In this document: positions 25,582-34,903 of the stretch, in pieces
Numbering within the stretch: position 1 is the stretch's first letter
Layout: each line of letters begins with the position of its first letter
The notes under the pieces: generated by a model
The model's database searches: none
Told to the model about the DNA's origin: nothing
Seen by the model: only the letters and a program-made list of their open reading frames with translations
Origin: Thermanaerothrix daxensis
GTDB lineage: Bacteria; Chloroflexota; Anaerolineae; Anaerolineales; Anaerolineaceae
Assembly: GCF_001306145.1 (NCBI RefSeq)
Contig: NZ_LGKO01000002.1
Span: 744,001-808,000, forward strand
Direction: 5' to 3'
DNA length: 64,000 bases
Translations under genes and position numbers: made by a program

Positions 25582-26613
25582 ATGAATATCGCCAATCTGT
25601 TGCAGGGGTTTGCCTCATTGCTCTGGATTGTGTTGGTCGGATTGATGATCCTGGCCATTGTTCGCGCTGCCCAAAACCGGCCTATGCGCAAAGCGGGCAC
25701 TACCATTTTGATTACTGCAGCATTGGCGATTGTCTCAAGTTTAGTAGCAGCAGGGTTGGTATTTATTGAACCCCAGGAGCGTGGAGTTGTGATCTCTGCT
25801 CTTGCCCCCAAGGGGTATCGCGATCAGGCTCTGGAGCCTGGCTTGCGCTGGGTGATCCCCTTTGTGGAGTACGTTGTTCGTTACCCTATCTCCAACCAAA
25901 CGTACACGATGTCCAAGGTAGCCAGCGAGGGAGAAATCAGCGGAGATGATTCGATCGCCGCACGCACAGCCGATGGGCAAGAGATATTTGTTGATGCTTC
26001 AGTCATTTTTGCAGTGGACCCCTCCAAGGTGGTGCAGGTTCACATAAAGTGGCAAGACCGTTATGCTCGCGACCTGGTGCGGCCATTGGCACGAGGGGTT
26101 GTGCGAGATGCAGTTTCCCAATATGGGGTAGAACAAGTGGTTAGTAGTAAGCGCTTTGAACTCGTAGATCGCATTCGTGCAACCCTGGCGCAAAAGCTTG
26201 AGGAGAATGGCCTGGTTTTAGTGGATTTTGTCCTGCGAAATGTGACGTTCTCTCCAGAATATGCGGCATCGGTGGAACAGAAACAAATTGCCGAGCAACA
26301 GGCACAACAGGCGCGGTTTATTGTGGAGCAGAAGAAGCAGGAAGCAGAGCAAGCGCGTCAGGTGGCTCAGGGTAAAGCAGATGCTGCGGTGATTGAGGCT
26401 AAGGGACAGGCTGAGGCGCGCATCATTCAGGCGCGGGCAGAAGCCGAGGCCTTAAAGGTAATTGCCGAAGCCCTGCGTGAAGATCCGGAATTACTCAATT
26501 ATCTCTATGTCACCAAGCTTTCGCCGAACATTCAGGCGCTGCTACTGCCAAATAATGCGCCCTTTATTCTGCCATTGCCCACACCACAGCCCCAGGCAAC
26601 ACCTACTCCGTGA
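25582..26613 (+). CDS. SPFH/prohibitin-family membrane protein
   Basis: This 343-residue protein has two N-terminal membrane segments (about 11-30 and 40-60), then an SPFH domain (about 63-240; IEPQERGVVISALAPKGYRDQALEPG) and a long Ala/Gln/Glu-rich coiled coil (about 230-295) typical of prohibitin and stomatin proteins. The C-terminus is Pro-rich (LPLPTPQPQATPTP). Such proteins form membrane-associated rings that organise proteases or lipid domains. GGAGGG precedes ATG 25582. Its stop lies 8 nt before the selD start at 26622, so the two genes are probably co-transcribed, though no functional link is evident. Confidence 0.9.
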   Translation: MNIANLLQGFASLLWIVLVGLMILAIVRAAQNRPMRKAGTTILITAALAIVSSLVAAGLVFIEPQERGVVISALAPKGYRDQALEPGLRWVIPFVEYVVRYPISNQTYTMSKVASEGEISGDDSIAARTADGQEIFVDASVIFAVDPSKVVQVHIKWQDRYARDLVRPLARGVVRDAVSQYGVEQVVSSKRFELVDRIRATLAQKLEENGLVLVDFVLRNVTFSPEYAASVEQKQIAEQQAQQARFIVEQKKQEAEQARQVAQGKADAAVIEAKGQAEARIIQARAEAEALKVIAEALREDPELLNYLYVTKLSPNIQALLLPNNAPFILPLPTPQPQATPTP

Positions 26614-26621
26614 GGTAGATC

Positions 26622-27680
26622 ATGGTGAATCCACCCTCAGGACGCCAGATACGTCTGACCAGTTTGGCCACCTGTGCAGGTTGAGCATCAAAATTAAGCG
26701 CGGAAGCGCTGGCGCACGTGTTGCGCCCTCTCAGGAACATTTTTCAACCTCAGGATTACCCCGACCTATTGGTTGGGCTGGAGTCGCCGGACGATGCGGC
26801 GGTTTGGCGGGTGGATGCCTCACGCGCTTTGGTGGTGACCACAGATTTCTTCACCCCCATTGTGGATGATCCATATGCTTATGGAGCCATTGCAGCCGCC
26901 AATAGCCTCTCGGATGTCTACGCCATGGGAGGAGTACCGTTCCTGGCATTAAATATCGCTGCTTTGCCGCCGAGTCTCCCTCATGACCTGATGAGTGAAA
27001 TTTTGCGCGGTGGTGCGGAAAAGGCGCGTGAGGCGGGCGTTGTCATTGCTGGGGGGCACACGATTCAGGACAAGGAGCCTAAATATGGTTTGGTTGTATT
27101 GGGGTGGGTTGATCTGCAGCAGATGTTCACCAAGGGTGGTGCTTGCCCCGGAGATGTGTTGGTCTTAAGTAAGCCTCTTGGTTTTGGGGTGACTACTACG
27201 GCTTTGAAGCGTGATGCGGCTCGTCCTGAAGATGTCGATGAAGCCGTTGCCTGGATGATGCGCTTGAATCGCTCGGCTGCCGAAATGGGTCGTGAAGTTG
27301 GTGTACGTGGTGCTACGGATGTGACGGGATTTAGCCTTCTGGGGCATGGGCTGGAGATGGCTTTGGCCAGCCGTGTGGGTTTACGTTTGGTTTTTGAGCG
27401 CATTCCCTTCATTGAAGGGGCACGTACCTATGCAGAGCAGTGGATGTTCCCGGGGGGTGCTTCTGATAACCGCCTGTATTTTGGCGGGCAGGTCCGTTTT
27501 GCGCCTAGAATTGACGAGGCCTCCCAGATGTTGCTGTTTGACCCACAGACCAGTGGTGGCCTGCTCATGGCTGTGCCGAAGGAACGCCTTAATATCTTGC
27601 TTGCCCTAGCAGAGGATCGAGGAGAGCCTTTGTGGGTGATCGGTGAGGTGATTGAGGGAAGCGGTATTGAGGTGGTATGA
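26622..27680 (+). CDS. selD: Selenide, water dikinase SelD with selenocysteine encoded by in-frame TGA
   Basis: SelD makes selenophosphate from selenide and ATP for Sec-tRNA synthesis. The real start is ATG 26622 with GAGG at 26612-26615. The frame reads LTSLATCAG-TGA-ASKLSAEALAHVL, placing TGA 26682-26684 at residue 21, exactly where SelD has its catalytic Cys or Sec, three residues before the essential Lys24. A hairpin fitting a bacterial SECIS follows (26697-26710). The remainder shows DDAAVW, TTDFFTPIVDDPYAYG, GGHTIQDKEPKYGL and DPQTSGGLL. Total length is 352 residues. An automatic caller would start at GTG 26718 and lose the active site. The gene is joined to the next by an ATGA overlap. 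Confidence 0.93.
26682..26710 (+). promoter_or_regulatory. UGA(Sec) codon with candidate bacterial SECIS hairpin
   Basis: TGA at 26682-26684 is followed, 12 nt later, by stem AGCGC (26697-26701), loop GGAA and complement GCGCT (26706-26710). A G in the first loop positions, 18 nt after UGA, fits the loose bacterial SECIS consensus (apical G about 16-37 nt downstream). The stem is short; folding and SelB binding are inferred. Confidence 0.65.
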
Positions 27681-29341
27681 ATCCCGGGGGCAATGGGCTC
27701 TTTAGATCACTGAATTCATTCATGCCTTACCCATCACGGCGCTCGGTTGTGATGGGAACACGGGGCATGGCGGCGGCTTCACAGCCCCTGGCGGTGGCAG
27801 CGGGGTTGCGGATTCTGGAGCAAGGGGGAAACGCGGCAGATGCCGCTGTTGCGATGGCCGCAGTGCTGGCGGTCACCGAACCCACCTCCACCGGGCTGGG
27901 GGGTGACTGCTTTGCATTGTATTACGAAGTAAATTCGCGCAGTGTCCATGCATTGAATGGCTCCGGACGAGCCCCCCGGGATTTAACCCCGGAACGTATA
28001 AAGAAAGCGGGCTTTGAGGGTGCGTTACCTCCCTTTCATCCCTATACAATCACGGTGCCTGGCGCATGTGCGGGTTGGTGTGATCTGCTTGATCGGTTTG
28101 GTCAACTGGATCTTGCCAGAGTGCTGGCCCCTGCCATTGATTTGGCTGAGCGGGGTTTCCCCGTGGCTCCGTTGACCGCTCATTTCTGGCAGCGAGGCGC
28201 AGAGGCCCAATTGCGCCATGCGCTAAACGGGCATGAATTGTTGATTGATGGACGGGCCCCACGTGCAGGAGAGTGCTTTCGTAATCTCAATCTCTCCCGC
28301 GTTTTGCAGCAAATTGCGCTTGGGGGGAAGCGTGCTTTCTATGAGGGTCCCGTTGCAGAGGCAATTGTCAGTACGGTGAGAGAGGCAGGTGGCTGTCTTT
28401 CGCTAGATGACCTGGCTGAGCACCAAAGCACCTGGGATGAGCCTTTGTCAGTTACCTACCGTCACTTGCGGGTTTGGGAATGTCCGCCAAACGGTCAGGG
28501 GCTTACGGCACTGCTGGCATTAAATATTTTGAGCGGGTTTGATCTTGCTTCTTTGGAGGCGCTTTCGGCTGATCGTCTTCATCTGGAAATTGAGGCTCTT
28601 CGTCTGGCTTTTGCGGATGCCTTTCGCTACATTGCCGATCCATCTTTTGCTTCTATTCCGGTAGAAGTGCTTTTGAGCGGGGCTTACGCGGCTGAACGGC
28701 GAGCCCTGATCCATCCGCGACAGGCGTTGCCTGAGGTCGGCTATGGTAACCCTTACCAGGGGTCTGATACAGTGTATTTCTGCGTAGTGGATGGTCAGGG
28801 GAATGCTTGTTCCTTCGTAAACAGCAATTATATGGGGTTTGGCACCGGTATTGTTCCACGTGGGTGTGGCTTTAGCCTGCAAAATCGCGGTCACAACTTC
28901 AGCCTTGACCCGACTCATCCGAACGCATTACAGCCGGGCAAACGCCCTTATCACACCATCATTCCTGCCCTGGTCACCCACGCAGATGATGACGCTTTAT
29001 ATGCGGCTTTAGGGGTGATGGGTGGGTTTATGCAACCTCAGGGACATGTCCAGGTTGTGACGGCGCTTGCAGATGATGCCTTAGATCCACAAACGGCGTT
29101 GGATCGGCCTCGCTTTTGCTTGCAGGATCAATCTGTTCGTGGATTGGTGGCGCTGGAAGAGGGCATCCCCGAAGCCACCCTGGTGGCTCTGGAAGCCATG
29201 GGGCACCCGGTAGAACGCGTGACCGGGATGTCGCGAGCGCTCTTTGGACGCGGGCAGATTATTTTTCGGGATCGGGAGACCGGCGTTCTGTGGGGTGGCA
29301 GTGATTTACGCGCCGATGGATGTGCATTTCCCCTGATTTAG
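27677..29341 (+). CDS. Gamma-glutamyltransferase family protein
   Basis: This 554-residue Ntn-hydrolase-type protein has GNAADAAVAMAAVLAVTEPTSTGLGGD near the N-terminus and the autoprocessing/nucleophile region GSDTVYFCVVDGQGNACSF with Thr365 as likely nucleophile, followed by NSNYMGFGTG and the YHTIIPALV block. No signal peptide is seen, unlike exported glutathione-cleaving GGT, so a cytoplasmic acylase or GGT-like role is possible. ATG 27677 overlaps the selD stop (ATGA); ATG 27722 in MPYPSRRSVVMG is an alternative start. Classical GGT lid-loop residues were not checked. Confidence 0.88.
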   Translation: MNPGGNGLFRSLNSFMPYPSRRSVVMGTRGMAAASQPLAVAAGLRILEQGGNAADAAVAMAAVLAVTEPTSTGLGGDCFALYYEVNSRSVHALNGSGRAPRDLTPERIKKAGFEGALPPFHPYTITVPGACAGWCDLLDRFGQLDLARVLAPAIDLAERGFPVAPLTAHFWQRGAEAQLRHALNGHELLIDGRAPRAGECFRNLNLSRVLQQIALGGKRAFYEGPVAEAIVSTVREAGGCLSLDDLAEHQSTWDEPLSVTYRHLRVWECPPNGQGLTALLALNILSGFDLASLEALSADRLHLEIEALRLAFADAFRYIADPSFASIPVEVLLSGAYAAERRALIHPRQALPEVGYGNPYQGSDTVYFCVVDGQGNACSFVNSNYMGFGTGIVPRGCGFSLQNRGHNFSLDPTHPNALQPGKRPYHTIIPALVTHADDDALYAALGVMGGFMQPQGHVQVVTALADDALDPQTALDRPRFCLQDQSVRGLVALEEGIPEATLVALEAMGHPVERVTGMSRALFGRGQIIFRDRETGVLWGGSDLRADGCAFPLI

Positions 29342-29349
29342 GTTTACCA

Positions 29350-29378
29350 TTTTCACATATTCAGGGGCGCATTACAAT
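29350..29378 (+). promoter_or_regulatory. Putative promoter of uvrC giving a near-leaderless mRNA
   Basis: TTTTCA at 29350-29355 and TACAAT at 29373-29378 are 17 nt apart. The uvrC ATG at 29389 begins 10 nt after the -10 box, and no ribosome binding site precedes it. Confidence 0.4.
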
Positions 29379-29388
29379 TATTTGTACG

Positions 29389-31251
29389 ATGGACATCGGT
29401 GAGCGTTTACAGGGTATTCTAGAAACGATCCCAACCAAACCGGGGTGTTACTTAATGAAGAACGCCTCCGGTGAGGTGATTTACGTCGGCAAGGCAGTTA
29501 ATCTGCGCAACCGGGTGCGTTCCTACTTTCACAGCCCCGCCACTCATCCTCCCAAGGTTCGCCGCATGGTACAGCAAATTACGGATATTGAGTGGATTGT
29601 GGTGGGCTCGGAACTGGAAGCACTCATTCTGGAAATGAATTTAATAAAAAAGTATCGCCCACGCTACAATGTGCGCCTCAAGGATGATAAGCGTTACCCC
29701 TATATCAAAGTTCATTGGGCTGATGACTTCCCTAAAGTGACCGTTACCCGTCAGATGGTAAATGATGGTTCGCGCTACTTCGGGCCTTATACCAGTGTAT
29801 GGGCGGTGCATCAAACGCTGGACGTGCTGCGCCGTCTTTTCCCTTATCTCACCTGTGATCGCAACATTACAGGCAAGGACGAGCGCGCTTGCCTCTACTA
29901 CGACATCAAACTATGTGCTGCCCCATGTATTGGGGCCATTGATCGTCAGCATTATCGGCAGATGGTTGATGACCTGTGCCAATTCTTAGAGGGCCGTACC
30001 GAACCCATAGTCGCCCGCCTGCGCCAGGAAATGGAGGAGGCTGCCGAGAGTCTCAATTTTGAGCGAGCAGCGGCGCTACGGGATCAAATTTTTGCCATTG
30101 AGCGGGTGGTGGAAAAGCAAAAGGTCTTCACGACCGAGCAATTGGACTCGGATGTGATTGCCATGGCGCGGGATGACGGCGAAGCCTGTGTGCAGGTCTT
30201 TTTTATTCGCAATGGGAAATTAATCGGGCGGGAGTACTTTATCCTGGAGGGAGCACAAGATAGCGAAGATACCGAGGTGCTGGCGGAATTTATCAAGCAA
30301 TTTTACGCCGAAGCCGCCAGCGTACCAGCGCAGGTGCTCCTTCCCCACGAGATTGAGGAAGCGGCTATCATTCAGCAGTGGCTGAGAGATCGTCGCGGGG
30401 GGCCTAAAGTGGAGTTGCTGGTCCCTCGGCAGGGCCTCTCTCAAGAACTGGTGGAGATGGCGGCAGAGAATGCGGTGGAAACCCTGCGTGCGCTCCGCGC
30501 CCAGTGGGAAGCGGACAAACATCGTCAGAGCCAGGCGCTAAGCGAGTTGCAGCAGGCATTGGGGCTTTCTCACCCCCCCAATCGCATTGAGTGTTACGAT
30601 ATTTCGAATACACAAGGGACTTACGCCGTTGGGAGCATGGTGGTTTTTGAGCAGGGGGTGCCTAAGAAGGCTTATTACCGACGCTTCAACATCCAGACGG
30701 TGAGCGGCCCGGATGATTTTGCTAGTATGGAGGAGGTGCTCACCCGCCGCTTTCGCCGTTACGTGGCGGCGCAGGAGCAGGCAGCGCAGCCGGGTGGAAA
30801 GCCGGATCCGGCATTCGCTTTGCTGCCCGACTTGCTGATTGTGGATGGTGGCAAGGGCCAGCTGAGCCGGGCTATGGTGGTGCTGGAGCGTTTTGGTCTG
30901 CAGGAGAAGATCGCTGTTGTGGGCCTGGCCAAGCAGCAAGAAGAGTTGTTCTTACCAGGGCGCAAGGAATCCCTGATGCTGCCGCGCCACTCGCAGGGGT
31001 TGTATCTTCTGCAACGCATTCGCGATGAGGCGCATCGTTTTGCCATCACTGCACATCGCAATCGGCGCACCAAGGCGGGATTGGCTTCCCAACTAGATTC
31101 CATTCCCGGGATCGGACCTGCCCGGCGTAAAGCCCTGTTGCAGCGTTTCGGTAGCCTGGAAGGCATTCGCCAGGCCAGCCTGGAAGAACTCGTCAGCATC
31201 AAGGGCATCACCCCTGAAATTGCGCAGACCCTGAAAGCCCATCTCGATTAA
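29389..31251 (+). CDS. uvrC: Excinuclease ABC subunit C
   Basis: UvrC makes the dual incisions of nucleotide excision repair. From ATG 29389 the protein is 620 residues. The GIY-YIG domain occupies about 10-95 (PGCYLMKNASGEVIYVGKA), the UVR motif about 200-235 (LRQEMEEAAESLNFERAAALRDQ), the RNase H-like endonuclease about 385-540 (IECYDISNTQGTYAVGSMVVF, DGGKGQL) and tandem HhH motifs the C-terminus (SIPGIGPARRKALLQRFGS). An upstream in-frame extension to 29320 overlaps the GGT-like gene and has no support. Its stop codon overlaps the stop of the convergent flippase-like gene. Confidence 0.95.
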   Translation: MDIGERLQGILETIPTKPGCYLMKNASGEVIYVGKAVNLRNRVRSYFHSPATHPPKVRRMVQQITDIEWIVVGSELEALILEMNLIKKYRPRYNVRLKDDKRYPYIKVHWADDFPKVTVTRQMVNDGSRYFGPYTSVWAVHQTLDVLRRLFPYLTCDRNITGKDERACLYYDIKLCAAPCIGAIDRQHYRQMVDDLCQFLEGRTEPIVARLRQEMEEAAESLNFERAAALRDQIFAIERVVEKQKVFTTEQLDSDVIAMARDDGEACVQVFFIRNGKLIGREYFILEGAQDSEDTEVLAEFIKQFYAEAASVPAQVLLPHEIEEAAIIQQWLRDRRGGPKVELLVPRQGLSQELVEMAAENAVETLRALRAQWEADKHRQSQALSELQQALGLSHPPNRIECYDISNTQGTYAVGSMVVFEQGVPKKAYYRRFNIQTVSGPDDFASMEEVLTRRFRRYVAAQEQAAQPGGKPDPAFALLPDLLIVDGGKGQLSRAMVVLERFGLQEKIAVVGLAKQQEELFLPGRKESLMLPRHSQGLYLLQRIRDEAHRFAITAHRNRRTKAGLASQLDSIPGIGPARRKALLQRFGSLEGIRQASLEELVSIKGITPEIAQTLKAHLD

Positions 31252-32276
31252 TGGACGCCCTGTTCCCGCGTGGGAGAAGCAAACAGGTCCTGACGAGTTT
31301 TTAGTCCCAGAAGATCAGGGGAAAAGGTCCACGTGATTAGCCCCAAGGAAACACCGAACCACAAAGTAGCCAGGCGGATTAGTAATGTAGCAGCGGCAGC
31401 CTGGGCTTGAGGCAAATGAGCCAGAAGAACCAGCATGCCGGCAATTGAGGCTTCGGCTGCACCCAGACCGCCTGGAAGGGTGGAGACGGCGCCAACCACG
31501 GTTGAGAACGACAGGATAAAGATGGCGAGCCCGGCAGTGTGGGCGGTGGCAGGCATACCCAACCCTACCAGGATCAGGTAGAACCCAATCCCCTCGCCCA
31601 GCCAGGAGAGACTGCCCAAAGAGACGGCCAGAAGCGTTGAGCGGGGGCGGAAGAGGATGAAAGTCCCCTCGTAGAACTGGCGCAGTGGGGGAATAAGGCG
31701 ACCCAGCCGACGCAGGCGGGTCAACCAGTTGAAGATTTGCATGACGAGAGTCCGCATTTGGGAGAGAATAATGCCCCCAAGTAAGAGTAATCCAATTGAA
31801 GCAAAAGCGGGCCAGTATTGAGGATATGCCATAACGCCTGAGGTGGAAAGGATGAGCACGGCCAGGCCGTCGCTGATACGTTCAGCCAGCACGATGGATA
31901 CACCCTGGGCCACCGGTAGGCCGCTTTTCTGCTGGATCCAGATGGCCTTGAGCACCTCGCCGACTTTGCCGGGGGTAACGGCCAACGGGAAACCAGCCAC
32001 AAAGAGGCGCAAACTTTGCCACCAGGGCAGTGTAGAGACTTCTACCAGGCGCAGGTAGTAGTGCCACTTTACGAAGCGCAGGGTGTAGTTAAACAGTGTG
32101 AGCACTAGCGCCAGGGGGTAAATGCGCCAATCAAAGTGTTGCACCACTTGTCCTACCTGGCGGATATCTCCGAACAAGGCCAACCCCAAGAGCACCAGGA
32201 AGCCCAGAATCAATCCCAAACCCAGGCGCTGGCGCAGGGCACCCATTGAAGAAGCATAATGGGTGTTAGTACTCAC
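31248..32276 (-). CDS. Lysylphosphatidylglycerol-synthase-TM/UPF0104 flippase-like protein
   Basis: This 342-residue protein with about eight membrane helices belongs to the AglD/MprF N-terminal (UPF0104) family of lipid flippase-like proteins. Diagnostic stretches are NYTLRFVKWHYYLR, VTPGKVGEVLKAIWI, LAERISDGLAVLIL and TLPGGLGAAEASIAG. The soluble synthase domain of MprF is absent. The start is GTG 32276; a TATAAT (32284-32289) lies 7 nt before it, so the mRNA may be leaderless. MGALRQRL, ten residues in, is an alternative start. Substrate unknown. Confidence 0.87.
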   Translation of the reverse strand: MSTNTHYASSMGALRQRLGLGLILGFLVLLGLALFGDIRQVGQVVQHFDWRIYPLALVLTLFNYTLRFVKWHYYLRLVEVSTLPWWQSLRLFVAGFPLAVTPGKVGEVLKAIWIQQKSGLPVAQGVSIVLAERISDGLAVLILSTSGVMAYPQYWPAFASIGLLLLGGIILSQMRTLVMQIFNWLTRLRRLGRLIPPLRQFYEGTFILFRPRSTLLAVSLGSLSWLGEGIGFYLILVGLGMPATAHTAGLAIFILSFSTVVGAVSTLPGGLGAAEASIAGMLVLLAHLPQAQAAAATLLIRLATLWFGVSLGLITWTFSPDLLGLKTRQDLFASPTREQGVH

Positions 32277-32313
32277 GGGCTGTATTATACCCGGCGGGCA
32301 AGTATTTCAGGGA

Positions 32314-32322
32314 TGGTATAAT
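32314..32322 (+). promoter_or_regulatory. Extended -10 promoter of the amino-acid ABC operon
   Basis: TGGTATAAT is a perfect extended -10 (TGn plus TATAAT). No -35 box is needed or seen. The leader of about 65 nt leads to GGAGG and GTG 32392. Confidence 0.6.
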
Positions 32323-32391
32323 AATCACAAGCCCGCCAATGCGGCTAAATTTCTCATTTCTTTCACAAAAATCGAAAAAGGAGGAGACGCC

Positions 32392-33234
32392 GTGAAAAAA
32401 AATGGCCTTAAGTGGATGTTGTTTGTGGTGATCTTAGGGTTGCTGCTGGCAGCCTGTCAGCCAGCCGCGCCTGCAACTCCACCAGCAGGGGAACAGGCCG
32501 GCTATCCAGCGCCTACGACCGAAGGGGCAGCACCGCAGGCTACTGCATACCCCGCTGCGACTCAAGTGACGGTCCGTGTAGCCACTGATGCCACCTTCCC
32601 ACCTTTTGAATTAGTGGATGAAGCCACTAAGCAGCTCACCGGTTTTGATGTGGAATTGATGAACGCCATTGCTCAAAAGGCGGGTTTCAAGTTGGAATGG
32701 ACCAATCTCCCGTTTGATCCTATGTTGGCGGGGCTTTCCGAGTGCCAGTATGATGCAGCCATTGCCGCGATCACGATCACCGAGGAGCGTAAACAGTCCA
32801 TGCTTTTTTCCGACCCCTACATTAACGCAGGTCAGATTGTGGTGGTTCGAAAGGGTGAAACGCGTATCAAAAGCAAAGATGACCTGGGAGGGATGACCGT
32901 AGGGGCGCAACTCGGAACAACTGGTGCGATCGAAGCGCAGAAGATCCCGGGTGTGACTTTCAAGCCTTATGATACCTATGACCTGGCTTTCCTCGATTTG
33001 GCAAATGGTCAAATTGATGCGGTAATCGCGGATTATCCTACGGCTCTTGGTTTTATCGGCAAAAATCCTGAGAAATTGACCACTGTAGGAGAGGTCTTCA
33101 CCGAGGAATCCTACGGTATTGCCATCTGCAAGAATCGGGCTGATTTGGTTGAAAAAATCAACGCAGCGCTGAAGGCACTCAAGGACGAAGGGTTTATCCA
33201 GCAACTCGAGCAAAAGTGGCTGGCCTCGCAGTAG
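32392..33234 (+). CDS. Polar amino acid ABC transporter substrate-binding lipoprotein
   Basis: This 280-residue family 3 solute-binding protein starts at GTG 32392 (GGAGG upstream). The signal KWMLFVVILGLLLAACQ gives a lipidated Cys22. A Pro/Ala-rich linker of about 35 residues follows. The mature domain has VRVATDATFPPFELVDEA, GFDVELMNAIAQKAG, ITITEERKQSMLFSDPY and GAQLGTTGAIEA, typical of GlnH/ArtJ-type proteins. The ligand could be glutamine, glutamate, arginine or another polar amino acid. A stem-loop separates it from the permease gene. Confidence 0.93.
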   Translation: MKKNGLKWMLFVVILGLLLAACQPAAPATPPAGEQAGYPAPTTEGAAPQATAYPAATQVTVRVATDATFPPFELVDEATKQLTGFDVELMNAIAQKAGFKLEWTNLPFDPMLAGLSECQYDAAIAAITITEERKQSMLFSDPYINAGQIVVVRKGETRIKSKDDLGGMTVGAQLGTTGAIEAQKIPGVTFKPYDTYDLAFLDLANGQIDAVIADYPTALGFIGKNPEKLTTVGEVFTEESYGIAICKNRADLVEKINAALKALKDEGFIQQLEQKWLASQ

Positions 33235-33253
33235 ATCCATAAGCTCACCTCGC

Positions 33254-33285
33254 AGGGCCGGTGCACCGCAGCATCGGCCCTATTT
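33254..33285 (+). terminator. Stem-loop/partial terminator between binding protein and permease genes
   Basis: AGGGCCGGTGC (33254-33264) pairs with GCATCGGCCCT (33271-33281) with one G-U pair, followed by ATTTG. The weak U-tract suggests attenuation or 3' protection that would keep binding-protein mRNA in excess. Confidence 0.55.
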
Positions 33286-33322
33286 GTCCATTAATCTAAT
33301 CTGTTTTTTGTGAGGATTGCCC

Positions 33323-34126
33323 ATGAATCTGCCCGCGCGTGATTCTGCCCCACTGCTCTCTCAAAAAAGGTTCCGCGATCCCTGGTGGCTGCTGGTCCTG
33401 GCCATTGTACTGATCGTAATTGCGCTGGTTGTCCTGCAACCGGATCCCTTCCAGCGCATTCTTCTGTTCGTGCGCGATGGTATTCAAGTAACTATCTATG
33501 TCACGCTGGTCTCTTTTGCGCTGGTCCTTTTCTTAGGGCTGATCGTAGGGCTGATTCGACTTTCAAAACTTACGCTGTTGCGGGGCATCGCCACCATATA
33601 TGTGGAAGTCATCCGTGGTATTCCGGTGCTGGTTCAATTGATCTTTTGGTATTTTGCTTTTCCTTCACTAGTGCAGGATATTGGCCGTTCGGTAGGTTGG
33701 TCACCTTTGATGAATTATCGGCCCAATCCGGTTGCCATGGCCATTCTGGGATTGACGATTTGTTATGCGGCTTATATGAGCGAGGTTTACCGGGCAGGCA
33801 TCCAGAGCATCCCGCGGGGGCAGATGGAAGCCGCGCGCAGCCTGGGGATGACCTACTTTCAGGCCATGCGATATGTAATCTTGCCGCAGGCTGTGCGGGT
33901 CATTTTACCACCAGTGGGCAATGAATTTATCACATTGCTCAAAGACTCCTCGCTCACCAGTGTTGTGGCGGTGCCCGAATTGACCCGGCGGGGACGCGAA
34001 TTTATGGCGGCCAGTTTTATCCCGCTGCAAACCTGGTTGATGGTGAGTCTGTTATACTTGGTGATGACACTACTGGCAACCCGAGTGGTGGCATGGATAG
34101 AGTACAAGACGCGTTTGGAGAAATAG
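33323..34126 (+). CDS. Polar amino acid ABC transporter permease
   Basis: This 267-residue permease of the HisMQ/GlnP type has about five membrane helices; the EAA loop reads MEAARSLGMTYFQAMRYVILPQAVR and is followed by PPVGNEFITLLKDSSL. YVEVIRGIPVLVQL is another family hallmark. ATG 33323 has GAGG at 33312-33315. A single permease gene implies a homodimer. The ATPase gene follows after 3 nt. Confidence 0.94.
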   Translation: MNLPARDSAPLLSQKRFRDPWWLLVLAIVLIVIALVVLQPDPFQRILLFVRDGIQVTIYVTLVSFALVLFLGLIVGLIRLSKLTLLRGIATIYVEVIRGIPVLVQLIFWYFAFPSLVQDIGRSVGWSPLMNYRPNPVAMAILGLTICYAAYMSEVYRAGIQSIPRGQMEAARSLGMTYFQAMRYVILPQAVRVILPPVGNEFITLLKDSSLTSVVAVPELTRRGREFMAASFIPLQTWLMVSLLYLVMTLLATRVVAWIEYKTRLEK

Positions 34127-34129
34127 CGC

Positions 34130-34867
34130 ATGGAGCGAGAACCCATTATCCATATTGAAAACGTCCATAAATGGTTTGGACATGTCCACGCTTTGCGAGG
34201 AGTCAACCTGGATGTTTACAAAGGGGAAGTCGTGGTCATCATCGGCCCTTCAGGGTCTGGAAAATCCACCCTGCTGCGATGCATCAACCGTCTAGAAGAA
34301 TTCGATGAGGGGAAGATCATCGTTGACGGTATCCCCCTGGACAGTGCTGAAAATATCAACGCAGTACGCACCGAAGTTGGCATGGTTTTCCAGCAATTTA
34401 ACCTTTTCCCACATCTGACGGTGCTGGAAAATATCTGCCTGGCGCAACGAATTGTGCGTAAGCGCAAAAAAGAAGAAGCCGAGGCCATTGCCATGGAGCT
34501 CTTGCGCAAAGTAGGCATTCCTGAGAAAGCCCACAATTACCCGGCGCAATTATCCGGCGGGCAGCAGCAGCGGGTCGCCATTGCGCGTGCGCTGGCCATG
34601 AATCCCAAAATCATGCTTTTTGATGAGCCGACCAGTGCTCTGGATCCAGAAATGATTCAGGAAGTACTGGATGTGATGCTCAACCTGGCGCGTGAGGGGA
34701 TGACCATGGTGGTGGTTTCCCATGAAATTGGTTTTGCACGGGCTGCTGCCCATCGGGCGATTTTGATGGATGAAGGTCAGATTGTGGAAGAGGCGCCGCC
34801 CGATATTTTATTCAACAATCCGCGGCATGAGCGCACCCGCGCTTTTCTCAGCAAAGTTCTCCACTGA
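34130..34867 (+). CDS. Polar amino acid ABC transporter ATP-binding protein
   Basis: This 245-residue ATPase of the GlnQ/HisP type has Walker [10 protein letters not shown] (about 39-47), Q-loop [11 protein letters not shown], signature LSGGQQQR, Walker [15 protein letters not shown] and switch His in VVSHE. It is the last gene of the three-gene importer. [25 protein letters not shown] is the usual N-terminal sequence of this group in shortened form; the start ATG 34130 lies 3 nt after the permease stop. Confidence 0.95.
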   Translation: MEREPIIHIENVHKWFGHVHALRGVNLDVYKGEVVVIIGPSGSGKSTLLRCINRLEEFDEGKIIVDGIPLDSAENINAVRTEVGMVFQQFNLFPHLTVLENICLAQRIVRKRKKEEAEAIAMELLRKVGIPEKAHNYPAQLSGGQQQRVAIARALAMNPKIMLFDEPTSALDPEMIQEVLDVMLNLAREGMTMVVVSHEIGFARAAAHRAILMDEGQIVEEAPPDILFNNPRHERTRAFLSKVLH

Positions 34868-34903
34868 GGTTTGTCGCCGGGTGGCGGTAGGCCTTAGGTT
34901 CGT

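Noticed and set aside
25209-25811. 200-codon minus-strand frame upstream of the MBL-fold gene
   Set aside because: It overlaps the divergent promoter region and the SPFH gene start, and has an Ile/Asn-rich random composition.
26718-27680. selD starting at GTG 26718
   Set aside because: It would remove the catalytic Cys/Sec and Lys of the enzyme; ATG 26622 has a ribosome binding site and the TGA falls exactly on the catalytic residue.
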